Origin: Membranipora membranacea
Lineage: Eukaryota > Bryozoa > Gymnolaemata > Cheilostomatida > Membraniporidae
DNA: 64,000 bases
NCBI GenBank assembly: GCA_914767715.1
Contig: OU612075.1
Coordinates: forward strand, 9,672,001-9,736,000
Direction of reading: 5' to 3'
The notes under the pieces are model-generated. The model saw only the letters and a list, made by a program, of their open reading frames with translations, ran no database searches and was not told where the DNA came from. Made by a program: the position numbers and the translations under genes. Below are positions 27,209 to 40,045 of the stretch, piece after piece; position 1 is the first letter of the stretch, and the number at the start of each line of letters is the position of its first letter.

Positions 27209-30200
27209 ATGAGAGATTGTTTCCTTATACTAGCTGTGATCATTGCATTAGGAGAATGCGTTAAGAATGATCACAAGAAAGAGCCGCAGAAGCCTGCTAA
27301 ACCGACCATAAGTTCCAAGCAGACACCGCTGAAACAGCCGCCATCACAAGAGGGTGTGGTAAGTTTATAATGAATTATATCATAAGACTGATATAACATC
27401 AGATTTAACAAGGGGGGGGGGGGGCTGTCTAACCCTCCCTTGATAAATGGGGGGCTCAAAAAAATGTAGCATCATTAACATCCACATCTGGTAACCTGTT
27501 CATCCAGGAAAGCTAAATTGAAGTTTGGACTTATAGAACAATGTAAACGTGCCTTCGCATAATTGTGGTGTCCTTTGAACGGATCAACTTGTTTACCCTA
27601 ACATTGAATAATAATATGGTGTGCAACCTAATATTAGTTGCTACGAATTGGATTAGCTCATGCTAGCGGAAGTATTGTTCTTTTATTTTCTGATATCATG
27701 GCACTATACTGAATAATAATTTTATCCATATTTAGCTGTGCAGCCAATGAATGAAGTTGCCTGCTGAGGATATTCATGGTACATAGGGTATGTGATAAAT
27801 CAATCAGGTTAGCCTAGTGGTTAGCAGGTTTGATCATAGATCTGACAACACGGGTTCGTTTCGGCTCATGGCTACTGGTGTTACCTGAGAAACCTTGTTC
27901 AGTAGGGTGTTCCAATGGGTACCAGCGCATTATGCGATGCAGATCTTTGAAGGCTTTGAAGTGTATGGACCCAGAGACCGGGCGGTAATGATGAAGGGCA
28001 AAACCGCTTAGAAGTACCCATTGTGGCTTACATTAAGCGGTATTTAAATAAACTGCTAGCTGATGGATGTATTTTATTTTTTGTCTGTAGGAAGATGATA
28101 CAAAGTTTAAAGTTCCGATCGATGTGAATGAATTGAAGACTAAGAAAGCTAATGTCTGTCACCGATTCACAATGGCGATAAGAAAGAAGGAATCCACAAT
28201 GATAAGGCTGAAGCATGCGATGATCCAACTAGCAAAAGGTTAGCAAGTTATTACAATGTGATCGTACATCTTTTTTTCCTTGGCTTTTCTTGCATCATGC
28301 TTTGATGTATTGAACTTACGTGTGGAAGGAGTTTGTAACACACAGTTCATGGTCTTAAATGACCTGGTGTTGATTTGGTCATTTCTAGTAAGTTTATGCA
28401 GATTGATTCATAGCACTGCCAAAAATCTTCTAATGACCTTGAAGTTGATTTTTTAATACTCTGTGTGCTAAATGCAGATCATAAAAATCTGCTCTGCTCT
28501 GATGCTTTTTCTTACAACAGATTGGTGGTATTTAGAGTTGTCATGTGATTTTTTTTAGAAAAAAACCGCGGGAAGAAAAATTCAGACTTAGCAGACAGTC
28601 AAATTGAGATTCTAGATATATTCTCCAGACAGCTTCAGCTGAACGAGGCCATTGTCTACCAAACTATAGACTGGTTAGATACAAGTCTAACTGGAAAATT
28701 CAAAGTGAGTCATAGTACAGTACAGTTCACTTAATTCAAACCTCTGGGTCCCAAAGAAAGATTGTCCGAGTTAAGCAGAGTCTGAATTAAAGTGACTGTC
28801 CTATTAGAAAAGTGGATATATTACCCCAGTAACTGGAATATTGTGAGTTCATATGGCAAATAAAAATAATAAAAAAAATGAAAATTGTGGAAACTAGCAT
28901 TTTAGTTTTTTTTAAAACATTCTAGCAAGGATCATAGTGGATCATAGTGGCCAGGGGGAGGCAATAAATCACTATGATCCACTATGATCCCAATTTTCAG
29001 ACTTTGCAGCAGTTTTACTGCAACTAGGTTCACAGGCTGTTTCATCTCCTGTGCCCTAATGAATTTTCAGCCTGAGATCTTTAAAACCATACCAAACATG
29101 GCCGAAATAAGAATGCATTGAAATTCTGTTGAATTAACAGGAGCTCTGAGTTATAGAGTCTGAATTAATAGGAGTTCACTGTGTGTGTATGTCTGACATT
29201 GTTCAATATACTACAGTACTGCAAGGCTTATTCTCTCAATGGCAATCCGCTGACAGGGATTGCATAGTATCGGTTTTAGAACATTACAAGTCATCCCCCC
29301 CCCGCACTATTGTAATAAACTTATAGCGTTTTAATTATTCTACCGTACAACGCAAGTAATCAATATACTTTCTAGCAGAATTTGAGAAAGATGTGAAATA
29401 TGGAATTGTTTGATATCTAACTTATGAAATGGGGCGAGGGCTATTTGATAAAAGATTATTTCAACACACAAAGGTGGCAAAAAATAGGATGTGTTTGGTT
29501 TCCTCACGATTGATGGTTGTAGGTTAGGCAGGGCAGATCAGGCTCTGAATAGTGTGGTGTTTGATATCACAGGAGTGCCCTGTAACAGCTCATATTATCT
29601 ACTGAAGCCTTCAATGATATCAAATTCAAGTGTCACACACAAACACAATAATTATATAATTATATGTCCGCTGTCATGCAATGTTGTGTGATCTATACGC
29701 AACACACAAACTAGATGAATAATATAAATTCTAGGCTAGACTATGCCCTATGTAGGCGAATATGTGGGTAAATGGCCATAGTTGGAGGTAGCTCGTCAGT
29801 AATTTGAAACCACACATCATTGGAAATCCCTCTTGACCTGGATTTAAATATCAAGTTTTTTTTGTGACGTCATGCGCTAGCCACTTAGAGATTGTCTAAA
29901 ACTGAAAACTGTGGCGTGATCGTTTTTACCTCTGTGATGAGCCAGATGCGGCTGATACACAATGTCACGCGAATTTCATGTAAAGAATTACTTAAAGGGT
30001 AGATGATGCAGCCAACTTGTAGCAAAAGAGTTTTGATCAAACAATTTTTTTTCCAGAATGTTAAAAATTTGAAAACATTACTTTATGACAAAGTTTTATT
30101 TCTTCTCATTCTCTTCTCGCTTACACTCTTGTCAAACCCTGCCATTCCCAACTGTATTTACAATGATAACTAGTCAAACTGCCAAGCACTTCTTGACTAG

Positions 30201-33200
30201 TTGTACAATGCCAGGCCATAGACTACCTTTATACTAGCTGAGATCTAAAAATTCTCAATTGTTATGTATTGTCAATACTGTAAGTGTGCTAAGCTCTGAT
30301 CTGTTTACTTATCTGCTCTAGGATTATAATAATATGATGACTACTATCGAGAAGAGACTTAAATCATTGAGAGACGTCGCTTTTCAAGAAGAGCAGGATT
30401 ACCATCAGCTTATACTCGCAGAGAAAGATATAAATGTAAGTACAAACCACAGTGGCAATGTAAGTACACAAGACAATCCAAATGTAAGTACACAATAGAG
30501 TCTAAATGTATGTACATAATACAGTCTTAATGTAAGTACACAATACAATCTTAATGCAAGTACACAATAGAGTCTCAGTGGCATCACACACAACATCGAT
30601 ACTTTGCTTTAAGGATTTGTATGATCTTTTAAGTCATTTAGTCTGAGCAAGGAGTCTCTAACTCCATAGTCTGAGGACCTATTGTTCCTGCCCCTAACTC
30701 TATAATTTAACCTTGGTGGTCACGCCAAACTTATTCTGAAGTTACATTGACTAATTATAAATGATACGCCACTGACCCGGGATGTACACGCAATAGTATA
30801 TTATCAGGTGATCAGTGTGATGACGTAATGTCCTATGATATCACAGCTCTTGTAAACCTTAGAGATCGCTGATGTTGTAGACTTAAGCTTTTTACTTATA
30901 CACTCAATACATAGAGAGGACAACTAAGCCACAGACTGTCTAGACATGACATGATCAGTACCTGACATCGCCTATTCTTGTCTTGTTTCGTGTATACCCT
31001 TTTCATCATTTGGGTATTAAAATCACTGTATTCCTCTCAAGAGAGGTAAAGACACAAATTTGCCAGATTCTCCTTCAACATTTTTCTGAACATATAAGTC
31101 TATGGGTCCGAAACATAGACCATACAATAATAGTCTAAGAGCTCAGACTAAATAATAATACAGGTTCAACAATATATGAGTCTAATAGCTCAGACGGCTA
31201 CAAGTGCGTGTTTGTGGCATTAAATTTGTAATGTAATGCCACAAACACACACATGCAACCGAGTACTTTGACTAAAAATGATAATAATGAACCTTTATTA
31301 GTATTTAGTCTAAGGTCTACAAACACGGGTGTTTATATTAATACAAATATTGTTATGCCGAAGATGTTGAGGCATAAGAGAGGGACTTGGGTCAGGAACA
31401 CTCTCCTGTTCATCAGAAAAGCATGCAATTTTAAACAAGGGTCATCTGGTAATAAGATTAGCTTATCACACCCTCACAATTAGGATCAATGAGAAGGGCT
31501 GGGTTTGAATATGAATACTCATATGCCCTGATAACAGAGCAGGGTTTATTGAACAACATAACGTCAAAGCACAGTGACCCTGATCTTAGCTGAAGAACTG
31601 TGGTAAGTGCGTTTGCACTAGAAACTTATGTTAAATTACAGTAGAAGGTCACGCAGGGAGAATGAAATGTCTTGGAAAGGTGCCCCATTGTGACACATCA
31701 AATATGTCACCTTTGCTTACCTCATAGAGTTAATGTGCGGTTAGTGTAAGTGCACTTGTGCCCGGTCTCGTACGCTGAGAACACTTGCTCTTGATTGTCG
31801 TTTTATCAATGATGTATAGGGCTACTATCGCATGACAGGTGGTCATTGATCTTGACAGTAAATTACTAGAATGCAGTTATATCTATGGGCAATATAAATA
31901 GTGTATTCATATACTATTTATGTACTATTTGATATATATATATTTAGTCTAGTCAATTACTGTGAAATATTGACGTATTTGTCGCCCATCAAGCATCCAG
32001 ATTATTAATAAATTAGGTATTGTTTTAGTACCAACTTATAACTTATAACTTTATACTTGCGGATTCTTTTATCTTTTATTTTAAAACTTCTCATTTGAAT
32101 TTCGACAGAAAACTAAGTCTGATACAGAAGCCCAGCTACAACATGGCGGAGTGATGAATGACATTCTGTCGGAGATTTCTGATGCTGCTGATGAGTTAGA
32201 GGATGGCCTGGATGATAACTTATTCGAGTATGCCGGGCTCGAACAGAGAAAGGTATGTGCAGATTTCAGTAAACATGATGATTATATTATAGTATACACC
32301 CGAGGGTGCTGGGGGCTGGCGCATTCAACCTTGAAAGCTCCCCCAGTGGGACTTGAATTCACAAATCCTGCAGTGCCAACTGACTGCACCATCTCATTAT
32401 CCCCAATCAATCATGATTATATCGATATTATGGTTATGTAGAAAGCTACGATAGGAACTGAATTGTCTTCTCTATTGAATTGTGAAGACGACTCAACCTT
32501 AGATCAAAGCAATGTAACACTGGATGTTAGGCCTGGTGGGTCTGAGGGATTTTTTCACAATAAATGTGTTTTTGAAGAGGTTAGTCACTTTTCAGATTAA
32601 TCAAACAAATCTAGGTAAGCTGTTCACTAGTGATTTTTTTCTTTCGGGATGTTGATAAAAAAAGAAGATTTTTATAGAAATATACATATATTATATTGTA
32701 ATCCATAAATATGTAGATGCCGCTAATGATGAGCGAAATCAACCAACCATGAACGACTAAAAATATTGAATCAATGAGAATGAGATGACTTGATGCTAGA
32801 ACTAAGAGTGGTAGCAAAATATGTACTTGATTGGCCTCATGTCTTCTATGATACTCAAATCTCAACGTAAACTGTGTCGGATAGCTGGTAGTAGCATCTC
32901 ATTTTAACCACGGTTGGGAAAGTGGTTGATAATGTATGCTATTACCAGCTATCACGACACAGGTTAAGCGCTTAATCTTATCTCAATGTGCTGTTCTTAC
33001 TGTGTTGCTAATAAACATGCCTCATTCTGTAGCTAATTTGATATATTTGCTGTTGCTGAGACCATAGGAAAAGTGAATCTTTTCTTTTATAATTGATTTT
33101 TGTGTTGACAGCTGGGAAAGTCAGGAGAGAACATTGAGGCAGTAGTTAGACTGAGTTCCTCAGGTGACGAGGTTCAGAGATTGGTTGACGCTAACGGTAA

Positions 33201-36200
33201 CCAGTTCGTACTGAGTAAAAGTAAAGATTCCACGCAGCCTGTAGAAGATATCACACTATTATTGGTATGCTAAGTTTTTATTCATTCCTACTCTGTAATA
33301 TACCTTTCAAGTCGCGAATTTAAATTAAAATTGAGATATAAATTTTATTCACACCTGGATGGATCATCATTATCTGTTTGCATCGATGATCATAAGCGAA
33401 ATATGAAAGAAATATCGAATGTAAGTGCTATGGTAATAAATGGCCTTGAAGTTTTCCCTCATTCCTTGACCAATTTGTCTCTTCGATAACACAGAATTGT
33501 GTATTGTTTTGAACTGTATTGTTTGCAATATTGTCTTTTCTTGGTAAAGAGAAAGATGACTCCGTTTCTACATTTACACGCTGCTGTATATTCACCATAG
33601 AGTTATTATAAATAACAACTCTATCTCTATTTTAACTCTATGATATTCACCCAGGAAGGGTGGGAGGGTGACCCTCCCTCCCTGATTCGCAATTGTGTTA
33701 TAAACATGTAATTGCTATTTTTCAGGATTTTGTGTATATTATGATAGGATGTACTATCCTTAGTGCTCTCAGCTCTGTATTTGGCCTGCCTATCATGTTT
33801 GGTCAGGTTATATGTGGAGTCATACTTGGACCGTCCATGTTAAACGCCCTGACATCGACTATACAGATAGAAACTCTCGCTGAGCTCGGTGTTTTCTTTA
33901 TCATGTTTACTGTAGGATTGGAGTTTTCTCCTGCTCGAATTAGACAGGTTAGTGGAAGTGGTCATGACAGCAAACAGATTCGGTTTTCTAGAGCGAGCCG
34001 AGAGGTGAGAACTCAGTTTGAGCTCAAAATTTATATGGAAACACAGTGAATGGCTAAGACTGAAGGCTTAAACTTAGCAATCAAATAATTACCTTCGTCA
34101 GTGCTACGTATAGTGGCCTGCCTAGGTGTTTTATGGTAAAAACCTCATCAGAACCAAAAACGGATTTTTGCGCGATAATGTTATTGTATTTTTATTTTCT
34201 CTAACTCGTTATTATTAGTCAAGTCATTTGCACTTACTTCTCCTCTTTCCATCCAACAGGTGTTGTTCATATCAGTGGCAGGCAGCTTCGGTATAATGTC
34301 ACTGATGGTATTGTGTGGATTATTATTTTCATTGATACTGTCATCTTCGACATTCAGTGAAGGAGCGTTCATAGCCGCGTGCTTTTCTCTCAGTAGCACT
34401 CCTCTAGTCGTTAGATTCACTTCTACTCCTTCACCAACTACACAGAAACAAAATGGTAAGTCGAGATAACAGTAAAGAAATTCAAATGAACGTTGATGGA
34501 TTTTTTGCCACGCATTATTTTGTAGCTCCTCAAGGATTTGTCATGTTAAGATTACTAATCAAGTAATTTTTTCCCAACTTTTTACTTGGGACCCTGCCAT
34601 TGGCTCTGTCCAAATAGGCATCAAAAACAGCATTCTGCCTTTCATCGCCATTGCAATGAATTCTCATGAATATACTTTGATTTTACATAGGACCGTAATG
34701 TTACATAATGCTAAAACCACAAGCACTACATTCATACATTTGACTTTTTAACAGTATCGATTGAAGACCCTGCTCCATCTAGAAGCGCATATAAGCTGGA
34801 GTATGTTGAGTTCTTGCTTGGTATACTTGTACTACAAGATGTACAAATGGGGATGCTCATGGCATTCTTACCTGCTCTGGCTGGCCGTGGGTCTATTCTT
34901 GTATCAGCAGGCATTCTTATACAGGTTCTTTTAGGTAAGAAACTAAGTCTTGTACACTCCACATTCCTCTGCAACAACTTGACAGCTGGATTAAGTTTTT
35001 GTGAAACTAAATCCCCTTTCTGAAGTTTTTTTCACTCTGTGTTAGCTTAGCGTTTTTTTTAAATTATTGAAGACCAGAAGTTGTTCAAAAGCTATAGGGC
35101 TGGATCAGCAATGGCGACAATGACAAGTGTTTTAACTCGGTGAATCATGATTTCATATACCATCCTTCTGAGCTTACTTGACCAATCAGACATTCTTTGT
35201 GGGGGAACGTTATGCTTGCAGTCTAATCCAAATGTATGGAAAACTAAACTGGATAGTTTCTGTTTAATGTTATTCTCCCCTTTATGTTGCTTCATAGCAT
35301 GCTTTGGTTGTTAACCAAAGTTGATTAAGCCTGATACAACTGAAGCTGTCAAAAATACTGCATGGAATAGATTATGATTGTAATTGTCGCGCATTATTTT
35401 TCTTGCTGCTCTATGAATTTGGAGCATCTGCAATCTTACCACCCAATAATGCCTTTGTCATTTCATATAGAAACGCCAAATATGCAAAGACCTCTCTGAT
35501 AGCAGTTCCATTTCTCAAAAACTCAAATCCTTTGCCACACTGACATCGAGATTACACTATTAACATGTGAACCTCTGATCGTTATAGTCAATTTAGTACC
35601 AGTGCCTAACATGTACCCAGCCCTAATTGATAAAATGGAACACGTGTCAGCACACGTAATTACCTGTGATGGTACTCTTACTAAGTGAATTAATTCACTC
35701 TCTATCGATCAGAGATATACATGCAATAGTATATCACATGATCAGTGTGATTCGTTGCAGACCCAATTTCACTTTGTCGTTCTAGCTTTGGTGGTGGCAA
35801 TAGGGCTATCAGCTGCTACAATTAAAATAGTGCAATATGCCAAACCCACACTGCTGACGTGCTCAACTGAAATGCTGACCCTAATATCCTCTGGGCTAGC
35901 GTTTGCTATGATGTGGGTAAGTTTGTGTTAATAAAATTCAAAGGGGATTCGATGTTGCCTGTGCCACATTGTTGCATGTTTGATAACATCCAAAAATAAC
36001 CTCAATTGTTAATGGTAGGTCTAGATTGATCCGTTACACAAGCCTTTAGAGCCATCAACATCTTCTTGCCTTGAACACTTTCCCTTGAAAGGTGGCGCTG
36101 TTGGCAGTGGACGAGGCATGCGGCAGAGATTAGCTGTTGCACAGAACAACTTTTGTGATGTTTGCTGGAATGTCTATACCAGCCTCAGATATAGTGATAT

Positions 36201-38651
36201 GGGTTAAAACTGTCTTTGCTGAGTTGCATACATTCATTTGAATCCCCCTATCCTTCCCTCTTTGCTAGTAGCAAGATCTCGAACCAAACATATATTAATA
36301 CTATAATCATTTTACATAGTTCAAAATTCAGATGTTCTGATCATGTTTTATATACAAGTATGACATTTTCAGGCAACGTTTATTCGAATCCCCATCAGTA
36401 CTACAGTTGCAAATCTCCAAATAAACACCTGTAAATACTATAATCATCAAACACAGCTCCTATGTTATGATCATGCGTTATATACAAGCATGTCCTTTTC
36501 AGGCAACGTTTGAGATGGGTATATCCATGGAGCTGGGCTGTTTCCTAGCTGGATCTATAATTAGTGCCGGGGGAGACAATCTATCCTCAAAAGTAGAATC
36601 AGTCATATCGCCCATAAAAGATTTCCTATCTGCTTTATTCTTTGCTGCAATAGGTGAGTCATAGTGTTATATTATACCAATACTATATTATAAATATATT
36701 TATAATAATAATAATATTATAATTAAAATTACAATAATTTAATAATTATAATTATAACAGCTAAATTTATAATAATATAATAATATTATTTACCTTATTA
36801 ACTCTATAAGGTGAGTAGTAGACGAGGAAGGTAATCCTAAACATTCAGGCTAAAGCCATATTATTTCATAAATATTATTTTTACATTTACATAATACCTA
36901 ATTGACACCGGCCCCCAAACATACTGTCGTGCATTTCTTCATTTGTCTGTCGATTAAATTAATTAATTAATATCAATTCATTTGTCTCTGCTGTCTGTGA
37001 TCAAAATCAAGCCATCATGTTACTTTTTTTTTAAGAGAGACTTACTGCCAATAATAACCTCTCTCTCAATTCACAGGTCTGCATGTATTCCCTACATTTG
37101 TATCAGTGGAGCTTGGAGTAATGGCTTTAGCTACTGCTCTCGTTGTGTCATTCAAGGTAAGTCCATAAACATATAAATACACAAATCAATGTAAGTGGAT
37201 AAGTCTTATACATAAAAATATATGATATTATATAGTATGAAATATAGATAAGAATTATTATAGTATAGTATTCATCAATAATTACTGTATATAACATAAA
37301 TTTACGATTAGATAGATTGGATTAAACAAGGTATTCTTTTATTGACAGTAAGAATTTGAGATTGTGCCGTCTAATGATACATTCGGAAATTTTTAAAGGT
37401 CCATTCTCAAGCACATAGGGAAAGCAAGTTTTTAGTGCTTCATGTCACATATGTGTCCTTAGTTATGGAATGGTTTTCTGTCATTCAAATTTTTGGAGGG
37501 CAGTATTTCAGCTCCGGAGTTACTTGTACTGCTGAAATTTTCATTGGACGTGATGATGAATAATGATATGCTCTGTTTCTCTGATGTTTCAGTTCGGAGC
37601 CAGTGTTGCTGTTATGAAGATATTTTTGCCAGTTAACTCTCGGAGATACTCTTATATAATCGCTGCTGGATTGTCTCAAGTCAGCGAGTTCTCGTTCGTT
37701 CTCAGCTCGAGAGCTCGACATCTTACACTCATCTCTAGAGAGGTACGCGTTCTTAAGATCTAGTTTGATCCAATTTTACCTGCATAAGAAACTGATCCCA
37801 TTGAGATGCTACCTGTTTACATGTAGAATAGGGAGCTACTAGAAATGCATGATAATTTGATGCATTTCCACTTACATGACAATGCATGACAATATCCACT
37901 TGTGCTGTTTTTAAATTGCTGAACCTTTTATATCTTGCCAAGTAACACAACTGATCTCAATTCGTTTAAGCTATATATATAACAATTTGATTCGCAAATC
38001 AAGTCACTTAGATACACGAGACTATGCTTAAACAAAACTAAATGGTAAAACTAAGTGAAGTAAAGAGAGCAGCTCTCAATTGTCCCTAAACAACTAACTG
38101 ATCAGCCTTAGAAGGACGATAATAGCTGGTATAAAATAAATAACATTTCAATGTTTTTTTCTTTTTTGAGAATGCTTAAATGGTATGGTTTCAATGTTAT
38201 GATTTAATTGTCGAGTTTGAGTTCAACAAGGTGCGCAATGAAGTGAGGGCTGAAAGAACATCCTTTGAATTTCAAGTCATGGTGTTCATGATGGTTTGAA
38301 GGTACTAAATTATCAAATTTGGAAGATCAATGACCCAAAATCTGTCTCAAAGTTTCTCTTCTCAAGAAAACGGGAGAAAGCTGAGATCACAGAAGGGGGG
38401 GGATATGTTATGCTAAAAGGTTGTCTCCTCATTTTTACGGGTAGAATAACTCCCAAAAGTCTCAGTGCTTTTTGCCATTGCATACATCATATATCCATAT
38501 ATTTATTTTTTTATAGGTATATTTGACAATTCTTAGTATATCTACACTGAGTCTACTGATGGCTCCCTTCTTGTGGAAGCTGGTCCTGTATACAGAGCAT
38601 CCCAGTAGAATTAGAACCACCAGTACGACTGCTTCTCACCCTCCCACTTGA
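27209..38651 (+). CDS. TMCO3: TMCO3: transmembrane and coiled-coil domain protein, cation/proton antiporter, 699 aa
   Basis: Fourteen exons: 27209-27358, 28091-28238, 28559-28704, 30322-30435, 32109-32252, 33112-33264, 33726-33947, 34260-34455, 34755-34934, 35786-35916, 36503-36653, 37077-37156, 37593-37742 and 38517-38651. All phases fit; 2100 nt including TGA. Residues 1-17 are a signal peptide ([17 protein letters not shown]). About 60-285 is a charged, helical, coiled-coil-prone region. About 286-690 is a multi-pass CPA2 (KefB-like) antiporter domain with [54 protein letters not shown] and [12 protein letters not shown]. The length is close to vertebrate TMCO3 (about 680 aa). The likely role is monovalent cation/H+ exchange in an internal membrane. 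An AATAAA lies near 38964. Confidence 0.94.
27412..27424 (+). repeat. Poly-G run of 13
   Basis: Homopolymer tract in TMCO3 intron 1. Confidence 0.9.
27804..28058 (+). repeat. tRNA-like SINE, plus orientation
   Basis: It starts with an A-box-like GGTTAGCCTAGTGGTTAG. About 40 bases later comes a B-box-like GGGTTCGTTTC, then an unrelated body (CAGCGCATTATGCGATGCAG, GACCCAGAGACCGGGCGGTA) and an AT-rich tail (TATTTAAATAAA). It ends about 30 bases before the TMCO3 exon 2 acceptor. The tRNA fold is not intact, so it is not called a tRNA gene. Confidence 0.65.
28721..29185. repeat. Possible pogo/Tigger-like non-autonomous element
   Basis: CAGTTCACTTAATTCAAACCTCT at the left loosely mirrors GAGTCTGAATTAATAGGAGTTCACTGTG at the right, and GAGTCTGAATTAA occurs near both ends. 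Inside is a hairpin, GGATCATAGTGGATCATAGT / ACTATGATCCACTATGATCC, at 28929-28990. Confidence 0.4.
28929..28990. repeat. Perfect 20-bp hairpin of GGATCATAGT units
   Basis: Two direct GGATCATAGT units are followed about 22 bases later by their exact inverse. Confidence 0.8.
30433..30575 (+). repeat. 24-bp tandem repeat containing the TMCO3 exon 4 splice donor
   Basis: AATGTAAGTAC or a near copy occurs at 30433, 30457, 30481, 30504, 30529 and 30552, spaced 23-25 bases. The first copy contains the genuine exon 4 donor (GT at 30436). Confidence 0.9.
30776..30825 (+). repeat. Partial copy of the 215-bp dispersed repeat
   Basis: GTACACGCAATAGTATATTA and GGTGATCAGTGTGAT match the 3' end of the copies at 35540 and 48381. 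Confidence 0.55.
31207..31251. repeat. Small hairpin, GTGTTTGTGGCATTA arms
   Basis: GTGTTTGTGGCATTA and TAATGCCACAAACAC are perfect inverses around a 15-base spacer. It lies in a TMCO3 intron. Confidence 0.75.
35540..35757 (+). repeat. 215-bp dispersed repeat, copy 1
   Basis: From CTGACATCGAGATTACACTA to CACATGATCAGTGTGATT. It matches 48381-48598 along its whole length at high identity, including GTGAATTAATTCACTCTCTA. It ends about 30 bases before the TMCO3 exon at 35786. Confidence 0.85.
36301..36510 (+). repeat. Duplicated splice-acceptor region of TMCO3 exon 11
   Basis: Two diverged copies run from CTATAATCAT through TATATACAAG to TTTTCAGGCAACGTT (36301-36380 and 36438-36510). The second holds the real acceptor; the first is a decoy with an intact TTTTCAG. 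Confidence 0.8.
36661..36792 (+). repeat. AT-only low-complexity tract
   Basis: Nearly pure A and T (TATAATAATAATAATATTAT type) in a TMCO3 intron. Confidence 0.8.
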
Positions 38652-40045
38652 AATGCAAAGTGAGACAGAAAAAACTTTTTTGCCGAGAATTTTCTATAAT
38701 AAGCCAGTGGATTGGTTGTGATTTGGTTATCTCTCAAAAACACAACAGAATCTCAATTATTTTAAATGTTGGATATGTTTAAAACTGCGAAATAATTTAT
38801 GTAGTTTGGAAATGAAATCACCTTATTCAGATTCGATTTTTGTGATAAAACTCAATCATTATATTTTTCTTCTATTGTATTTGCTATTGAGTTTTCCAAT
38901 CGGAACATTCCACTGGCATTTAACCTGCTGTTATTCCCTTCTATACTGATATGTGTTTTTCCAATAAATTTTTTTCCTTACTACGTTGAACAACCCTCTG
39001 CCTCAGCAAGTTTAGATTAAATTATCATTGAATCGCCAAATTTAATCATAACGACAAAAGATTCATCCTGTGTTTCACCAATATTTTTTAATGTTTTTAA
39101 ACTTTGTTTGAAGTTATCAGTACTGAGTGGTCAGTTGCGAAGTCCATCCAATCTCCTAAGGCTGCGTTTATATTGCCCATTGATAGGCATACTAACCAAC
39201 CACCTGCTTTGATCATTTATATCATATATATCATTTAAAAATGTTCCCAAGTGCTAATAGATCGCAGTTCAAAGATAGCTTGTTCTAATCAATCAAGATT
39301 TATGGTTGTGTAGCTGGTTGATCATTTGGCAGTATAGACGCAGCTGGACAATTCTCTTGTTTTCAACAAAAATCTCTGATGTTTTATAATCGCTCTTGTT
39401 GTTCCTTTAGTAGTTTAATGTTTAGGCTGCCCAACTTTTCAACTCCTGTGATATTATCGCTATATTTTTCTGCTACTTCACTGCATTGACAAGGTCAGTG
39501 AACTATAATAAATAAATATTGATAGTTTGATATTGCAAATGCATGATAGTGATTGATAATTTTTGTGTGATCGCCAGCATGCTTGTGAGGTATTTCATAA
39601 GTAATGAAAGGTTGTCCCATATTAGTCGCAATGTAGAAGTTAATGAGAATTGTATTATATGCAGTGTAGTTTTCGTGATGTTCTCTGCTCTCTCTCTCTG
39701 TCAAGCAAACATTCCGCTTCATTTTGAACAGCTGCATAATCAATTACAAAATTGCCAATATTGATTATTAGACTTTGTTGCATTGTGGATCTTTTTAATA
39801 ACTTTATTGCCTTGTTTTATTACTCTATTGAGTGAGACACAATGTCAACAAACATCTGAGTGGGCTACAGTCTTTCACAGCGAATCAAAATAGCTCATTT
39901 CTCTGAGGGGCAGCAGTTTCATTTCATTTACCTACAGCATTGAATTGTACTATTCAATGACCTACAGTAACCACAGAACACAGGTCTTCTGTAGTTTCTA
40001 CAACTCCAGTGGTTGAGATCAACTTCTTCAACACAGTTAACACTA
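38652..40045. other. Convergent 3' region between TMCO3 and the F-box gene
   Basis: It holds the TMCO3 3' untranslated region with a polyadenylation signal near 38964, one MITE-like inverted repeat at 39160-39347, and open frames that match nothing. Confidence 0.5.
39160..39347. repeat. MITE-like element, GCTGCGTTTATATTGCC ends
   Basis: GCTGCGTTTATATTGCC at the left is mirrored by GGCAGTATAGACGCAGC at the right (two mismatches). A looser inner pairing TGATCATTT is visible. Confidence 0.6.

Noticed and set aside
27804-27880. tRNA gene
   Set aside because: A- and B-box-like sequences exist, but a cloverleaf and acceptor stem do not form; treated as a SINE head.
30433-30575. CRISPR-like regular spacing of repeats
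   Set aside because: It is a diverged 24-bp tandem repeat without unique spacers, in a eukaryotic intron.
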